In this document: positions 8,585 through 18,192 of the stretch, piece by piece
Position numbering within the stretch: position 1 is the first letter of the stretch
Layout of the letters: every line of letters begins with the position of its first letter
Notes under the pieces: generated by a model
What the model was told of the DNA's origin: nothing
Databases searched by the model: none
What the model saw: the letters and a program-made list of their open reading frames with translations, nothing else
Assembly (NCBI GenBank): GCA_963676235.1
Contig: OY781044.1
Coordinates: 1-64,000 of the forward strand
DNA: 64,000 nucleotides
Origin: JALNYB01 sp963676235
Lineage (GTDB): Archaea; Thermoplasmatota; Thermoplasmata; Methanomassiliicoccales; Methanomethylophilaceae
Reading direction: 5' to 3'
Program-made: the position numbers and the translations under genes

Positions 8585-11500
8585 TTATACTCCTTTAGAC
8601 ACAGTCTGTGCGTATAGGGATATATCTGCCCCGGCAACACAGATACTTGCAGCATACGACGTTCCAGTACCATCGAACATAGTATTCCAAGAGGTTATTG
8701 TCACTCCAGAAAGATTCAGATATGTCGAAGTATAAAGGGTCAGATCCAAACTCTGACCATCTACGACTATGACCTCTTTCACGAGATTGCTCTCGCCGAC
8801 ATACAATGAGACATAATAGAATGATCCATTCGTTACACCGTATTTTGAATTATCACCATGCGAGTAATAGACGATATTTTCACTGACGCCGTTGAATGCA
8901 TTGTTGGCTATACTAGGAATAGTACCCTCGAAATAAACAGCGACCAAACTACTGTCGTTCATGAACGCAGAAGAATTGATACGGGTGACATTGTCTGGAA
9001 TCGTTACAGAGGTCAGGGCTGTACAATTACAGAATGCATAGTTGCCTATGACATTCACAATGTTTCCTATAGCTATGGAGTTCAATGAAGTACAACCGTA
9101 GAATGCGTATTGATCTATTGTAGTAACCTTTTTGCCCATTGTTACAGATGTTAATGCAGTACAATCCTTGAAAGATTTATATCCGACAGTTGTGACTTCA
9201 TCACCGATAACAATAGATTTCAATCCTTTGCAACCTTCGAAAACACTTCTACCGATCTCTGTGATACCGCTGCCGATATTCACTGTTTCCAAATTATCCC
9301 CGCCTATGGAATATTGTCCTAAAGTAGTTACATTATCAGATATTGTCAGAGATGTCAAACTACAGTTGTAGAATGCATATGTAAGAATCTCAGTAACAGT
9401 CGATGGAACAGTATAAGATCCGGTAATTCCGCCTGCAAAGTAGATTATCTTGGTCTTTGCTCTGTCCATCAATGCATGATCCTCGAAGACAAATACCTTG
9501 CTGTTATCGCTTACGCTCATGGTCTCTATCGGGCAGTTCACAAATGCTTTTTCATTGATTGTTACTACGCTGCTACCAATGGTTACAGATTTCAATCCTG
9601 TACAGCCTGCAAGAACAGTTTCACCTATCGTCTTGATTCCATTACCTATGTAAAGTGATTCGAGATCAGTACCTCCAATAGAATAACCTCCTAAAGTCGT
9701 CACATTATCTGATATCGTCAAAGATGTTAGACTGCACTTGTAGAATGCATATTCCGCTATCTCGACAACAGTCGATGGTACAGTGTATGATCCGGTAATT
9801 CCGCTTACAAAGTAGATTATCTTGGTCTTTGCAATATCTGAAAACGCACCGTTCTCGAGAACGAATGCTGTATTGTTGCTATCGACAGTCATGGATTCGA
9901 TGGGACAACCCGCGAAAACATTCTTACCCAGTGTTGTCAAACCGCTACCTATGCTCACCGATTTCAATGCATCACAGTTTTGGAATGCTGTATCTCCGAT
10001 AGAAGTCACTGAATCCGGTATATCAACAGAACTCAGAACAGAGCATCCGTTGAATGAGTTCTTATTGATGGTCTGAACTCCGTTACCTATCGTCAAAGAG
10101 GTCAAACCTGTACATCCCTGGAATGCACTGGTCCCTATTGATGTGACACCGTTTCCGATGATCACTGATTCGAGACTTGTACATTGATAGAACGAATAAT
10201 TACCAATTGATGTTATTTTATTCGGTATCGTTATTGATTTCAGACCGGTACATCCCTGGAACGTATTCGAAGGAATGGAAGTCAACCCGTCTCCGATTGT
10301 TGCAGACGTAAGACTGGTGCATCCTTTGAACACAGAGTTACCGCAAGTAGTTACAGAATCGGTTATGATGATGCTCTGCAGATTCGTACATCCACTGAAT
10401 GCCTTGTCACTTATTGATGCGACACCGCTTCCAAGAATCACTGATTTCAGATATGTGGATCCATTGAAGGCAGAAGCAGATATCGTCTCCACCGAATCAG
10501 GTATCGTTACAGACTCGATAGTGCTTCCAGCAAGATGAGAGTACAATGTTTTCATATCATAGCTGTACAATGTATCATCTATCATTTTTAGGTGAGTGTT
10601 TTTACTATCGATATACACATTCTTTAGATTGGGCGCCGAGATCGTTACCGAACTTACACTGGCTCCAAGATAGACTGTCTCCAAACCACTAAATGCTGAT
10701 CCCAAATTCACAGTGGTTATGCTTGAACCAAACGACATTGACTTCAAATTGGGACAATTGTACACAAATACGTTAGATATAGACGTCAATCCGTTAGGAA
10801 TGACAATCGACTCCAAGGCAGGAGCATTGTATATCAACGCACCATCTACAGATGTCAGTGTATTTGGCAGCGACACATAACTCAAATTTGTTGTATTGTA
10901 GAACATATAACTAGGAGAAGTTATCGTCTCTACTCCTTCCATGATTATAGCGTATTTCAAAGATGTGCAATTCACGAATAATCCGTCGGGCAAGTTTTTG
11001 ATACTTCCCGGGATTGTTATACTCTCCAATGAAGTACAATCCTTGAATGCGGATCTTCCTATAGATGTCAGACCTTGAGACAGCGTAACAGTCTTCAAGG
11101 CACTACAGCCTGAGAATGCATCGTTGCCTGTGAATATCACACCTGATTCTATAACGACGTTGGTTAAAGAACTGTGACGATAGAACATACTATTGGTTAT
11201 TGTAACGCCCGATGGAATGGTTATATCTGTTACATTAGCTGGTAAAATAAGCATAGACATGGTAGATTTTGAATATAATACTCCACTCACGGACATGTAT
11301 GACGAATTATCTGCACCTGCATTGACTGCTTTTAGAAGTATGCAATTAACAATGGCACCTGATGTCATGGATGATACTCCATTACCGATATTTATCGTTT
11401 CCAGCAGTTTGCATCCATTGAATGCTTTGTCTTCTAAGGTGGATATACTATCGCATAGTGTTACAGAGGCTATTGTGTTATGATTAGAGAACGCATATGC

Positions 11501-13330
11501 ACTCAATTTCAAAGGCGATATTCCATTGATGGTATCTGGGATCACAACATCCCCTCCTGGCCCACTATATGCTGTTATATCTCCATCATCGGTTATTGTG
11601 TAGAATGAATCTGAAGATTTTTGTGTAAGAGACACGTCAACGATGATATCTTCATCGTCTACAGTGAAACTGCCGTTGTATGTTTCATACCACTCTGAAC
11701 TTATTGTATAGTAGTACGTTCCAGATGAATAGAGTTTATAATTGATCTGATTACTCAATCCTTCATCGGAGTATATGGTCAATACTGAGTCCGTTGCATC
11801 GGATGGGCTTATGTTTATCGTCACTGAATAAGCAGAGCTTTCTCTTTTTGCTATTAACACCGCATCCTTTAATGTGACTGCACCATCATTGTTATAATCT
11901 GCAAGTATGACCTGAGCATTTGAAAAACTTACATTACCCACAATATACTGTGAAATGAGAACTGCATCCTTGAGATCGAGTTCCCCGTCTGCATTTACAT
12001 CGCCGACCTCGGCACCGTCCCATTGATTCGTCTTTGCATAACAATATAAGCATTTTGCATCGTTATGCCACACTAATTCGCCATTGTTACCAAAACATAC
12101 GGTCTCGGTATTGTATTGTTTAAGGCCCATATTGGTTAATTCTGTACGTTCGAGAACATGCTCCCCATTTATGATTGAATCAGAATATACAGATATCGTA
12201 CCCGTATCTTGATAAGGTATCACATACAGATAGACCTTGTATCCGTCTGCATCATCGGTGATGTATCCGGTAGACATCGCCATATTACCACGGGCAGCAT
12301 ATGTTCCGCCAATCTGTGCAACGACCTCCATGGTGGATATGTCGATGACTCTGAAATAATCCTGACAGTTCACATAACCCCATCCGTTGCATATCAGTAA
12401 CGAAGAGTTATTCTTTGAATCTGTCAACTGAAGTATTTTTGTATTTTCAGAATCCAATTGTCCAGTGGCTATATCTACAGGAACAGACACTACTGTCCCT
12501 GGAATATCGGTTGTTGAGAATATGCCTCCTGTGTATGTTGTTGCATAGATATGATTCTCATAGTAAGTTAGCTCTGAATTAAAGTTACCACTGATTGAAT
12601 AATTATCTACAAGTGAACCATCTGATAATTTGAAAGAAGTTAATCCATTATCGATAGTATATCCATAATCTCCTATGAATATTGGATATAGACTTGCACC
12701 TATTGTACAATTCCATCCGGAGACTGAACTTTTTACCTCACTCATCGAATTTGTATCTTCATCGACAGCAGAATATTTTACCAATGATGTACCCATTCCG
12801 TAGATGTATCCATCATAATATGTCATCTTGGAATATGTGGCATCGAAAGTATAGAGCTGCTTCAGATTGAGATCGTATGCGATCCCGCAAAGTCCATCTA
12901 GTATTATACCTCCATTGTAGTCAGCATAATCCACTGTATGACCGTACATGAAATTCCCTGCTTTAGAAGTAACAGAAGCAACAGATTCTCCCGTCTCCAT
13001 AGAGAGTTTGTAAAGATATCCGTGTATACGCACGTACGCATAATCGCCGACTATGACAGGCGTGCTAGGAACACAATCCCAGTCTTCACTTTTCATTTCA
13101 GTCCCTTCGAGTGTTTCTTTGCTTACAATCCATTTTAGAACTACTTCTTCGCTTTTAGTTGGAGTTTCCTGATCTGTTTGCAGATCGAGGCCAGAAGTCA
13201 TCGTAGTTGTTTCCGATCCTGTATCTGCCGATCCCAAACTGTCTGTTTGTATAGCAATTACAGGTATCGCCAGGACCACTACAAGTAGAATGGTCGCAAA
13301 CAGCCTTGTTGCATTTTTTTTCATTTTCAA
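8585..13330 (-). CDS. Giant exported protein: beta-propeller, internal dockerin, BspA-type leucine-rich repeats
   Basis: 1581 residues with a signal peptide (about 1-30). Residues ~65-440 look like a PQQ-type beta-propeller (repeated short aromatic strands, YLYKLSMETGE). Residues ~443-497 form a type I dockerin: two calcium loops, DVNADGELDLKD and DYNNDGAVTLKD, each followed by the AVLI helix. A small beta domain (about 500-555) follows, then roughly 700 residues or more of LRR_5/BspA repeats of about 23 residues (pattern F-GCTSLESVTIG--VTSIG). The C-terminus has no membrane helix, so attachment may depend on the dockerin. It is first in a two-gene operon with the cohesin protein. BspA repeats are common adhesin modules in gut microbes. 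A GGTAAT element precedes the ATG. Confidence 0.85.
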   Translation of the reverse strand: MKMKKNATRLFATILLVVVLAIPVIAIQTDSLGSADTGSETTTMTSGLDLQTDQETPTKSEEVVLKWIVSKETLEGTEMKSEDWDCVPSTPVIVGDYAYVRIHGYLYKLSMETGESVASVTSKAGNFMYGHTVDYADYNGGIILDGLCGIAYDLNLKQLYTFDATYSKMTYYDGYIYGMGTSLVKYSAVDEDTNSMSEVKSSVSGWNCTIGASLYPIFIGDYGYTIDNGLTSFKLSDGSLVDNYSISGNFNSELTYYENHIYATTYTGGIFSTTDIPGTVVSVPVDIATGQLDSENTKILQLTDSKNNSSLLICNGWGYVNCQDYFRVIDISTMEVVAQIGGTYAARGNMAMSTGYITDDADGYKVYLYVIPYQDTGTISVYSDSIINGEHVLERTELTNMGLKQYNTETVCFGNNGELVWHNDAKCLYCYAKTNQWDGAEVGDVNADGELDLKDAVLISQYIVGNVSFSNAQVILADYNNDGAVTLKDAVLIAKRESSAYSVTINISPSDATDSVLTIYSDEGLSNQINYKLYSSGTYYYTISSEWYETYNGSFTVDDEDIIVDVSLTQKSSDSFYTITDDGDITAYSGPGGDVVIPDTINGISPLKLSAYAFSNHNTIASVTLCDSISTLEDKAFNGCKLLETINIGNGVSSMTSGAIVNCILLKAVNAGADNSSYMSVSGVLYSKSTMSMLILPANVTDITIPSGVTITNSMFYRHSSLTNVVIESGVIFTGNDAFSGCSALKTVTLSQGLTSIGRSAFKDCTSLESITIPGSIKNLPDGLFVNCTSLKYAIIMEGVETITSPSYMFYNTTNLSYVSLPNTLTSVDGALIYNAPALESIVIPNGLTSISNVFVYNCPNLKSMSFGSSITTVNLGSAFSGLETVYLGASVSSVTISAPNLKNVYIDSKNTHLKMIDDTLYSYDMKTLYSHLAGSTIESVTIPDSVETISASAFNGSTYLKSVILGSGVASISDKAFSGCTNLQSIIITDSVTTCGNSVFKGCTSLTSATIGDGLTSIPSNTFQGCTGLKSITIPNKITSIGNYSFYQCTSLESVIIGNGVTSIGTSAFQGCTGLTSLTIGNGVQTINKNSFNGCSVLSSVDIPDSVTSIGDTAFQNCDALKSVSIGSGLTTLGKNVFAGCPIESMTVDSNNTAFVLENGAFSDIAKTKIIYFVSGITGSYTVPSTVVEIAEYAFYKCSLTSLTISDNVTTLGGYSIGGTDLESLYIGNGIKTIGETVLAGCTGLKSVTIGSSVVTINEKAFVNCPIETMSVSDNSKVFVFEDHALMDRAKTKIIYFAGGITGSYTVPSTVTEILTYAFYNCSLTSLTISDNVTTLGQYSIGGDNLETVNIGSGITEIGRSVFEGCKGLKSIVIGDEVTTVGYKSFKDCTALTSVTMGKKVTTIDQYAFYGCTSLNSIAIGNIVNVIGNYAFCNCTALTSVTIPDNVTRINSSAFMNDSSLVAVYFEGTIPSIANNAFNGVSENIVYYSHGDNSKYGVTNGSFYYVSLYVGESNLVKEVIVVDGQSLDLTLYTSTYLNLSGVTITSWNTMFDGTGTSYAASICVAGADISLYAQTVSKGV

Positions 13331-13439
13331 TTACCTTCGATTCTTTAGTTTTGATTGATTATGATACATGGATAATACACATCCAGAAATTGATTGAAAT
13401 TTCAGATATCGATTGATGATTATTACGATGTATCTAATG

Positions 13440-13457
13440 CCACAGACAATTCTGTGG
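13440..13457. promoter_or_regulatory. 7-bp perfect hairpin upstream of the dockerin operon
   Basis: CCACAGA and TCTGTGG flank the loop CAAT. On the plus strand a T-rich run follows, terminator style, but no plus-strand gene precedes it. On the minus strand it sits about 110 nt upstream of the dockerin gene and could be an operator or part of a long leader. Confidence 0.35.
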
Positions 13458-13817
13458 TTTCAGGTTTCTTTTTCCTTTGTTGTCAAAAACATTCATGAAT
13501 GCCTGACATCTCCGAAACGATAGACATGCCGTCCAAAATATTGTATGATTAATATTAGATGGATGTATCATCCATTGTCAAGTTTAAAGAATATTTATAA
13601 TCCAATCGCAGATTAGGCGTAATCATCCATCCAATGAGAAATTAAGTTCTTCAAATTGTGTGAAATGCCCACAGGAGCCTTCGTAAAAACGTCATCTAAT
13701 TGTTCTTACCAAGGCCATAAAAATATTATAAGTTGTATATTGAATAACAATGTATAATCTCCTTTAATCTCACCCTATGACAGATCATACTGTCTCAAGA
13801 AAATACCTACATACTAT

Positions 13818-13846
13818 GATGTTCGAATATCATATGTTCGAACATC
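13818..13846. promoter_or_regulatory. 10-bp perfect inverted repeat, candidate operator
   Basis: GATGTTCGAA and TTCGAACATC are exact inverted copies separated by 9 nt, a size and spacing typical of a dimeric regulator's site. It lies in non-coding DNA about 490 nt upstream of the dockerin gene and 130 nt beyond the pth2 stop. A role as operator, or as a 3' structure of pth2, is inference. Confidence 0.4.
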
Positions 13847-13976
13847 TACATTTAAAGGATATTTGTCATTAAAAATCGTAATAATATTAACAAACCAGTC
13901 TTTTGATTAAAATATATCGTGCCGATAGCTAAATCTTGATCCAGATAAGGAAATCAAATATCATTGCTCCGTAAGT

Positions 13977-14363
13977 TCAAAGCATTTTGAGCTCGCCAGT
14001 TATCTTATCAAGAACCTCGCTGGAAGCCGGGCCTATACCAAGACATGTCCTTGAACCCGGTTCTATTTGAGTCCTTCCAGCATCCGTTATCAATGAATTG
14101 ACAAGACCCTGGGCATCTGCTATAGCCTTGAAATCGAAAAGCTCCTGTTCAGAATCTACTCTGAGAACGACCTTCGTCTGTCCACATTTGAACCAATCAT
14201 CGAAAGTCCTAGAATCTTTCTTTTTACTTGCAAAAGCACAGTTAACTGCTGCATGTGCCGCCTGAGCGGCGATCTTTCCTTTTCCCATTTTAAGATCATT
14301 CCTCATAAGGATGACCAATTTACAGTCATCTCCTCCAGAAAGATGAATGCCCATATGCAACAT
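13977..14363 (-). CDS. pth2: Peptidyl-tRNA hydrolase, archaeal/eukaryotic type (Pth2)
   Basis: Releases tRNA from peptidyl-tRNA that drops off the ribosome. The core begins CKLVILMRNDLKMGKGKIAAQAAHAAV, the Pth2 signature with the catalytic Lys/Met-Gly-Lys-Gly region, and ends GIGPASSEVLDKITG, matching the PxxxExID-like C-terminus. The open frame extends to 14438, but family members are about 115-120 residues, so I start at the ATG at 14363 (128 residues); ATG at 14354 is also possible. A TATA-like region at 14420-14445 would place transcription start just upstream. Archaea normally use Pth2 in place of bacterial Pth. Confidence 0.9.
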   Translation of the reverse strand: MLHMGIHLSGGDDCKLVILMRNDLKMGKGKIAAQAAHAAVNCAFASKKKDSRTFDDWFKCGQTKVVLRVDSEQELFDFKAIADAQGLVNSLITDAGRTQIEPGSRTCLGIGPASSEVLDKITGELKML

Positions 14364-14472
14364 AACACGTCTGATAGATGTCCTTCGTGATAAAGATAAC
14401 TGGAGTTTTATAGGCATAAACCTGATAAATATATGCAATATACTTTTAATCGTTTATCGCGATTCCCCACTC

Positions 14473-14868
14473 ATGGCAATGATCGATATTGAGTACAGAC
14501 ACTCGGCCGAACCTAAGGACCCCGAAAACATCAGAAGATCTTCCGTCAAGATCATGACTGACTATCTGACGAATCTTGTCTGCGAAATGCAGATGGCAGA
14601 TATCTCTTCAAAATTCATCAATACCGTACATGACGGCCCCAATATGTTATACATCAACGGCAAAGACGTGCACGACGTCCTCAACGGATTGAAGATCAAA
14701 ATACTCGATACAGATGAAAGTTGCGACCATGGAACCGTTCAGATAGTAAAATTCGACCGCCCGACTCTCGATTGGAAGAAGGACATCATAGAAGATATCC
14801 CCGATATTCTAGTCAAAAATGCCATCTCGAAAGTGTTCGCAGACATAAACGAAAACAGAATCCTTTAA
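14473..14868 (+). CDS. Small conserved-looking protein of unknown function, possibly DUF2703-like
   Basis: 131 residues, starting MAMIDIEYRHSAEP; a second ATG at 14479 may be the true start. The pattern IDIEYRH, a long central helix, MLYINGKDVHDVLNGLKI and a charged C-terminal helix recalls DUF2703 proteins, which begin similarly, but the cysteines typical of that family's N-terminus are missing. It is divergent from pth2 and lies 25 nt upstream of tgtA, so it may share the tgtA promoter. An AT-rich TATA element (AAATATATGC, ~14427-14436) lies upstream. No function can be assigned. Confidence 0.7.
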   Translation: MAMIDIEYRHSAEPKDPENIRRSSVKIMTDYLTNLVCEMQMADISSKFINTVHDGPNMLYINGKDVHDVLNGLKIKILDTDESCDHGTVQIVKFDRPTLDWKKDIIEDIPDILVKNAISKVFADINENRIL

Positions 14869-14893
14869 ATCAACCGTCCCAATCCCTTGCTTG

Positions 14894-16831
14894 ATGTTTG
14901 AGATAACTAAGAGAGACGGACTCGCTAGGATCGGAAAATTCGAGACTAAACACGGAATTTTGGAAACACCTGCATTACTGCCGGTGGTCAATCCCAAGAT
15001 ATGCACCGTCACGCCTAGAGAATTGTACGAAGAATTCGGGTTCAAAGCACTTATCACAAATTCATACATCATAAAGAATACCCCCGACCTCCATGAGAAA
15101 GCTCAAGCCGTCGGACTCCACGAAATGTTAGACTTCCCGGGAATCATAATGACGGATTCTGGAACTTTCCAGAGCCATATGTACGGAACTGTAGAGGTCA
15201 CCAACGAAGAGATGATAGAGTTCCAAAAAAGCATTGGTACCGATATAGGAACAGTTCTCGATATCTTCACAGAACCGTTCTGGACCAAAGAGGAAACTGA
15301 GAAATCCATTGAGATAACCCTTGAAAGAACACAGAAAGCGTGTGAAATGAAAGGAGAGATGATGCTCAACGGTGTTGGTCAGGGATCCATATTCCCCGAC
15401 CTGAGAGAGAACTGTGCCAGAAGCATGGCAGATATGGATATCGATGTCCATCCGATAGGCGGGGTCGTTCCTCTCATGGAACAGTACCGTTACTCAGAAC
15501 TCGTTGACGTGATATTATCATCTAAAAAAGGTCTCAACCCCAACCGTCCGGTCCACCTTTTCGGTGCCGGACATCCAATGATCCTTGCCCTTGCGACACT
15601 TATGGGTTGCGATCTCTTCGACTCTGCATCATATGCTAAATTCGCACGTGACGACAGACTGATGTTCATTGACGGAACATTCCGTCTTCAGGATATGCAA
15701 TCATTAGATTGTAATTGTCCCGCCTGTCGCGGTCTCACACTTCAAACCTTGAGGAAACTCGATAAGAAGACGAAGATGAAAACCATTGCAAGACACAACC
15801 TTTACCAGATAACCGGTGAACTGGCACTTGTGAAGAGATACCTCAACGAAGGACGTCTTTGGGAATTGGCAGAGATGAGGTGCAGGGCGCATCCCGCACT
15901 CCTCAGTGCACTCAGAAGACTTGAGGAATATCAGGAATTCATGGAGAAATACGATCCGATCAGCAGGACAAGCGCTATGTTCTATACCGGATCAGAAACA
16001 AGAGGACGCCCGGTATTCAGGAGATACATCGACAGAATCGACGACAGATACGTGCCACCAACGAACAAGGCCGCGATCTATTTCGGCGGAGATTCGAAAC
16101 CTTACAGCAGACCGTTCGCAGCCGAATTCGACAAAGCGAGAAAGGCCGGATACACACCGATAGTCGTATCACCATTTGGCCCAGTACCCGCAGAATTGGA
16201 TGAGATATATCCTCTGGCACAGTCACTCTTCCCTGAAGAAGACGACATCGATACCGCCATGGAATCAGATTCACTTACATCCGCTTTCCTGGACAAGAAC
16301 TTCGATGAAGTGATCGAAGGAGAAGATGTTCCTCTAGATGGTACCGAAGAATACGACGCGGATCTTCTGAGAGCAAAAGCTGTCTCCAGATACCAATTCG
16401 GTATAGAAGCCACCGATGCGCTGTTCAAAGGAAATATAGAACTCGTTGTCAGTAAGAAGACAGGAAAGATCAGGAATGTCATCTCTGATGGGGAGCACGT
16501 CCTTTCAATGCGTGCAGGTGACGGATTGTACACATTGAGAGTGGAAGGAGCTACCCGCATCGCAGCAGCGGTACCTGCACCTCATATGAGAGTCGTCATC
16601 ATGGACGACGCAGTTCCATTTGTGGCACAAGGCAGAAACGTATTCTGTCAATTCACAATATCATGTGATGAGAATCTCGTCCCTATGGATGAGGCCATAG
16701 TCGTCGATAAGAATGACAAGGTCATCGCAACAGGACGCGCGATGCTCATAACAAGCGAGATCAAATCATTCAAAAAGGGTGTCGCTGTCAAGATCCGCAG
16801 CGGGGCCGGAGACGACGAAGATGAGGCCTGA
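14894..16831 (+). CDS. tgtA: Archaeosine tRNA-guanine transglycosylase
   Basis: Exchanges guanine 15 in the tRNA D-loop for preQ0, the first step of archaeosine formation. The 645-residue length is that of the archaeal full-length enzyme: an N-terminal TIM-barrel with the nucleophile loop MTDSGTFQSHMYG, the zinc site CNCPAC (about residue 275), and C-terminal domains ending in a PUA domain (VDKNDKVIATGRAML). The ATG at 14894 gives the family N-terminus MFEITKRDGLARIGKF; a TTG one codon upstream is unlikely. The last 66 nt overlap the convergent pcc1 gene, and the stop codon TGA lies in the loop of a GAGGCC/GGCCTC hairpin (16822-16836). Confidence 0.96.
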   Translation: MFEITKRDGLARIGKFETKHGILETPALLPVVNPKICTVTPRELYEEFGFKALITNSYIIKNTPDLHEKAQAVGLHEMLDFPGIIMTDSGTFQSHMYGTVEVTNEEMIEFQKSIGTDIGTVLDIFTEPFWTKEETEKSIEITLERTQKACEMKGEMMLNGVGQGSIFPDLRENCARSMADMDIDVHPIGGVVPLMEQYRYSELVDVILSSKKGLNPNRPVHLFGAGHPMILALATLMGCDLFDSASYAKFARDDRLMFIDGTFRLQDMQSLDCNCPACRGLTLQTLRKLDKKTKMKTIARHNLYQITGELALVKRYLNEGRLWELAEMRCRAHPALLSALRRLEEYQEFMEKYDPISRTSAMFYTGSETRGRPVFRRYIDRIDDRYVPPTNKAAIYFGGDSKPYSRPFAAEFDKARKAGYTPIVVSPFGPVPAELDEIYPLAQSLFPEEDDIDTAMESDSLTSAFLDKNFDEVIEGEDVPLDGTEEYDADLLRAKAVSRYQFGIEATDALFKGNIELVVSKKTGKIRNVISDGEHVLSMRAGDGLYTLRVEGATRIAAAVPAPHMRVVIMDDAVPFVAQGRNVFCQFTISCDENLVPMDEAIVVDKNDKVIATGRAMLITSEIKSFKKGVAVKIRSGAGDDEDEA

Positions 16832-17047
16832 GGCCTCTTCAGCGATCTTTATGCAAGCCAGAAGATCGTCGGCGGTATTCTTCATACTGCCGGCGGTCTC
16901 TGACCTCATACTCAGTAAAATGTTTTTTCCCTGGAGTTCCGAGTCCACATATCCTTTATTATCGGGCTCGATGGCTGTATAGACGGCTTTCGCCGTCTTC
17001 TCATCATCATATTCAAGACGAAGCTCCAGACTAAGCAAATTTATCAC
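16766..17047 (-). CDS. pcc1: KEOPS complex subunit Pcc1
   Basis: Dimerisation subunit of the KEOPS complex that makes N6-threonylcarbamoyladenosine at tRNA position 37. The 93-residue protein shows the Pcc1 pattern LELRLEYDDEKTAKAVYTAIEPDN, GYV, and SMKNTADDLLACI. I start at GTG 17047, whose GTGA overlaps the leuB stop, rather than TTG 17074, which would add nine residues from the leuB frame; this coupling makes pcc1 the last gene of the leucine operon. Its 3' end runs antisense into tgtA for 66 nt. The Cgi121 partner is encoded at 43800-44270. Confidence 0.85.
   Translation of the reverse strand: MINLLSLELRLEYDDEKTAKAVYTAIEPDNKGYVDSELQGKNILLSMRSETAGSMKNTADDLLACIKIAEEASGLIFVVSGPAADLDSDTLFE
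16822..16836 (+). terminator. Hairpin with the tgtA stop codon in its loop
   Basis: GAGGCC and GGCCTC flank TGA, the stop codon of tgtA. Some U residues follow but no long run. It may slow or end transcription at the convergent tgtA/pcc1 junction; on the other strand it lies inside pcc1. Function is inference. Confidence 0.35.
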
Positions 17048-18192
17048 TTCTTCTGATTGAGTATGTACTCGCAAACCACTTTTCCTACTTCGGCAGTAGT
17101 CAATTTTCCGCCAAGATCGGGTGTGGTCTTATTCTCATCCAGACAATACCTTACAGCATCATGAAGCATTTTACCCTCTTCGGGGAAACCTTGGTTCTCC
17201 AAGAGCATCTGCGCCGCCAAGATGGCCGCTATCGGATTTGCTTTTCCCTGTCCTGCAATATCGGGTGCCGATCCGTGAATAGGCTCGAACATGCTAACTC
17301 CGTTGGGATTGATGTTTCCGCTTCCGCCCATTCCGAGTCCGCCCTGGAGCTGTGCTCCGAGATCCGTTAGGATATCTCCGAACAGATTTGGTACAGCGAT
17401 GGTTCCGAATGTCTCGGGACGCACTATCATTGCCATCGCCATAGCATCAACGAACATGAATTCGAGTTTGATTCCATACTCCGCGGATTTATCCTGGAAG
17501 ATCTGCCTCTGCATTCCGTATGTCGAAGTGATCACATTCGCCTTATCGACAAGTGTTATCTTATCCTCGCCTCTCTCCTTTGCATAGTTGAATGCATAAT
17601 CGGCGAATCTTGTAATGCCCTTTCTTGAAAGGACACCCAATTCGAATGCGAAATCATCTGGATTGGACGACTTTGCCTTCAGATGGACCTCAAGATCGTA
17701 AAGACCTCTCTTGGCGTTTACATTGGCATAGTAGCTATCCGACCTCTTGGAATCGATTGCAGATTCTTCCTCGATGAACATTCCGCCCATTCCCATGTAG
17801 AAATCCTCGGTATTCTCTCTTAGGAAATGCATATCGAATGGTACTTCTCTTTTCAAAGGGACGAATGGGAACCATGATGTCACGGGTCTGAGATTTATGT
17901 ACTGGTCGAAGACCGCCCTCATCTTGAGGAGGATACCCTGTTCCAGAATACCAGGTTTGACCCTCGGGTCCCCGATAGCTCCGAAATAGATGGCATCCTT
18001 TGCTCCGAGTTCAGTTATGTCCTCATCAGTGAGGAGCTCTCCTGTACTGAGATATCTCTCGCTTCCGATGTTGAACATCTCTCCGTCATAATCGAATGAG
18101 GAGATCTGTGTGACTGCATCCAATACATCTGTACCTACGGCTATTACCTCTTTACCTATACCGTCTCCCGGCACGATCGCTATGTGTTTCAA
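17044..18192 (-). CDS. leuB: 3-isopropylmalate dehydrogenase (isocitrate/isopropylmalate dehydrogenase family)
   Basis: Oxidative decarboxylation of 3-isopropylmalate in leucine synthesis. The 382-residue protein starts IAIVPGDGIGKEV, has the substrate-binding RENTEDFYMG, catalytic Lys/Tyr regions, VDAMAMAMIVRPE and the nucleotide site EPIHGSAPDIAGQGKANP. In methanogens such enzymes may also use citraconate-derived substrates for isoleucine synthesis. Starts overlap upstream leuD by 4 nt, and its stop overlaps pcc1. At 382 residues it is somewhat longer than typical LeuB (about 350). Confidence 0.9.
   Translation of the reverse strand: MKHIAIVPGDGIGKEVIAVGTDVLDAVTQISSFDYDGEMFNIGSERYLSTGELLTDEDITELGAKDAIYFGAIGDPRVKPGILEQGILLKMRAVFDQYINLRPVTSWFPFVPLKREVPFDMHFLRENTEDFYMGMGGMFIEEESAIDSKRSDSYYANVNAKRGLYDLEVHLKAKSSNPDDFAFELGVLSRKGITRFADYAFNYAKERGEDKITLVDKANVITSTYGMQRQIFQDKSAEYGIKLEFMFVDAMAMAMIVRPETFGTIAVPNLFGDILTDLGAQLQGGLGMGGSGNINPNGVSMFEPIHGSAPDIAGQGKANPIAAILAAQMLLENQGFPEEGKMLHDAVRYCLDENKTTPDLGGKLTTAEVGKVVCEYILNQKK

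Larger units (their letters stand above)
13331..13976. other. Gene-free upstream region of the dockerin operon with two dyad elements
   Basis: About 650 AT-rich bases between the dockerin gene start and the pth2 stop. I see no convincing gene. It holds a tight hairpin (13440-13457) and a longer palindrome (13818-13846), listed separately, plus several TATA-like stretches such as TTTAAAGAATATTTATAAT near 13583-13601. The size suggests a regulated promoter region for the surface operon. Confidence 0.5.
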
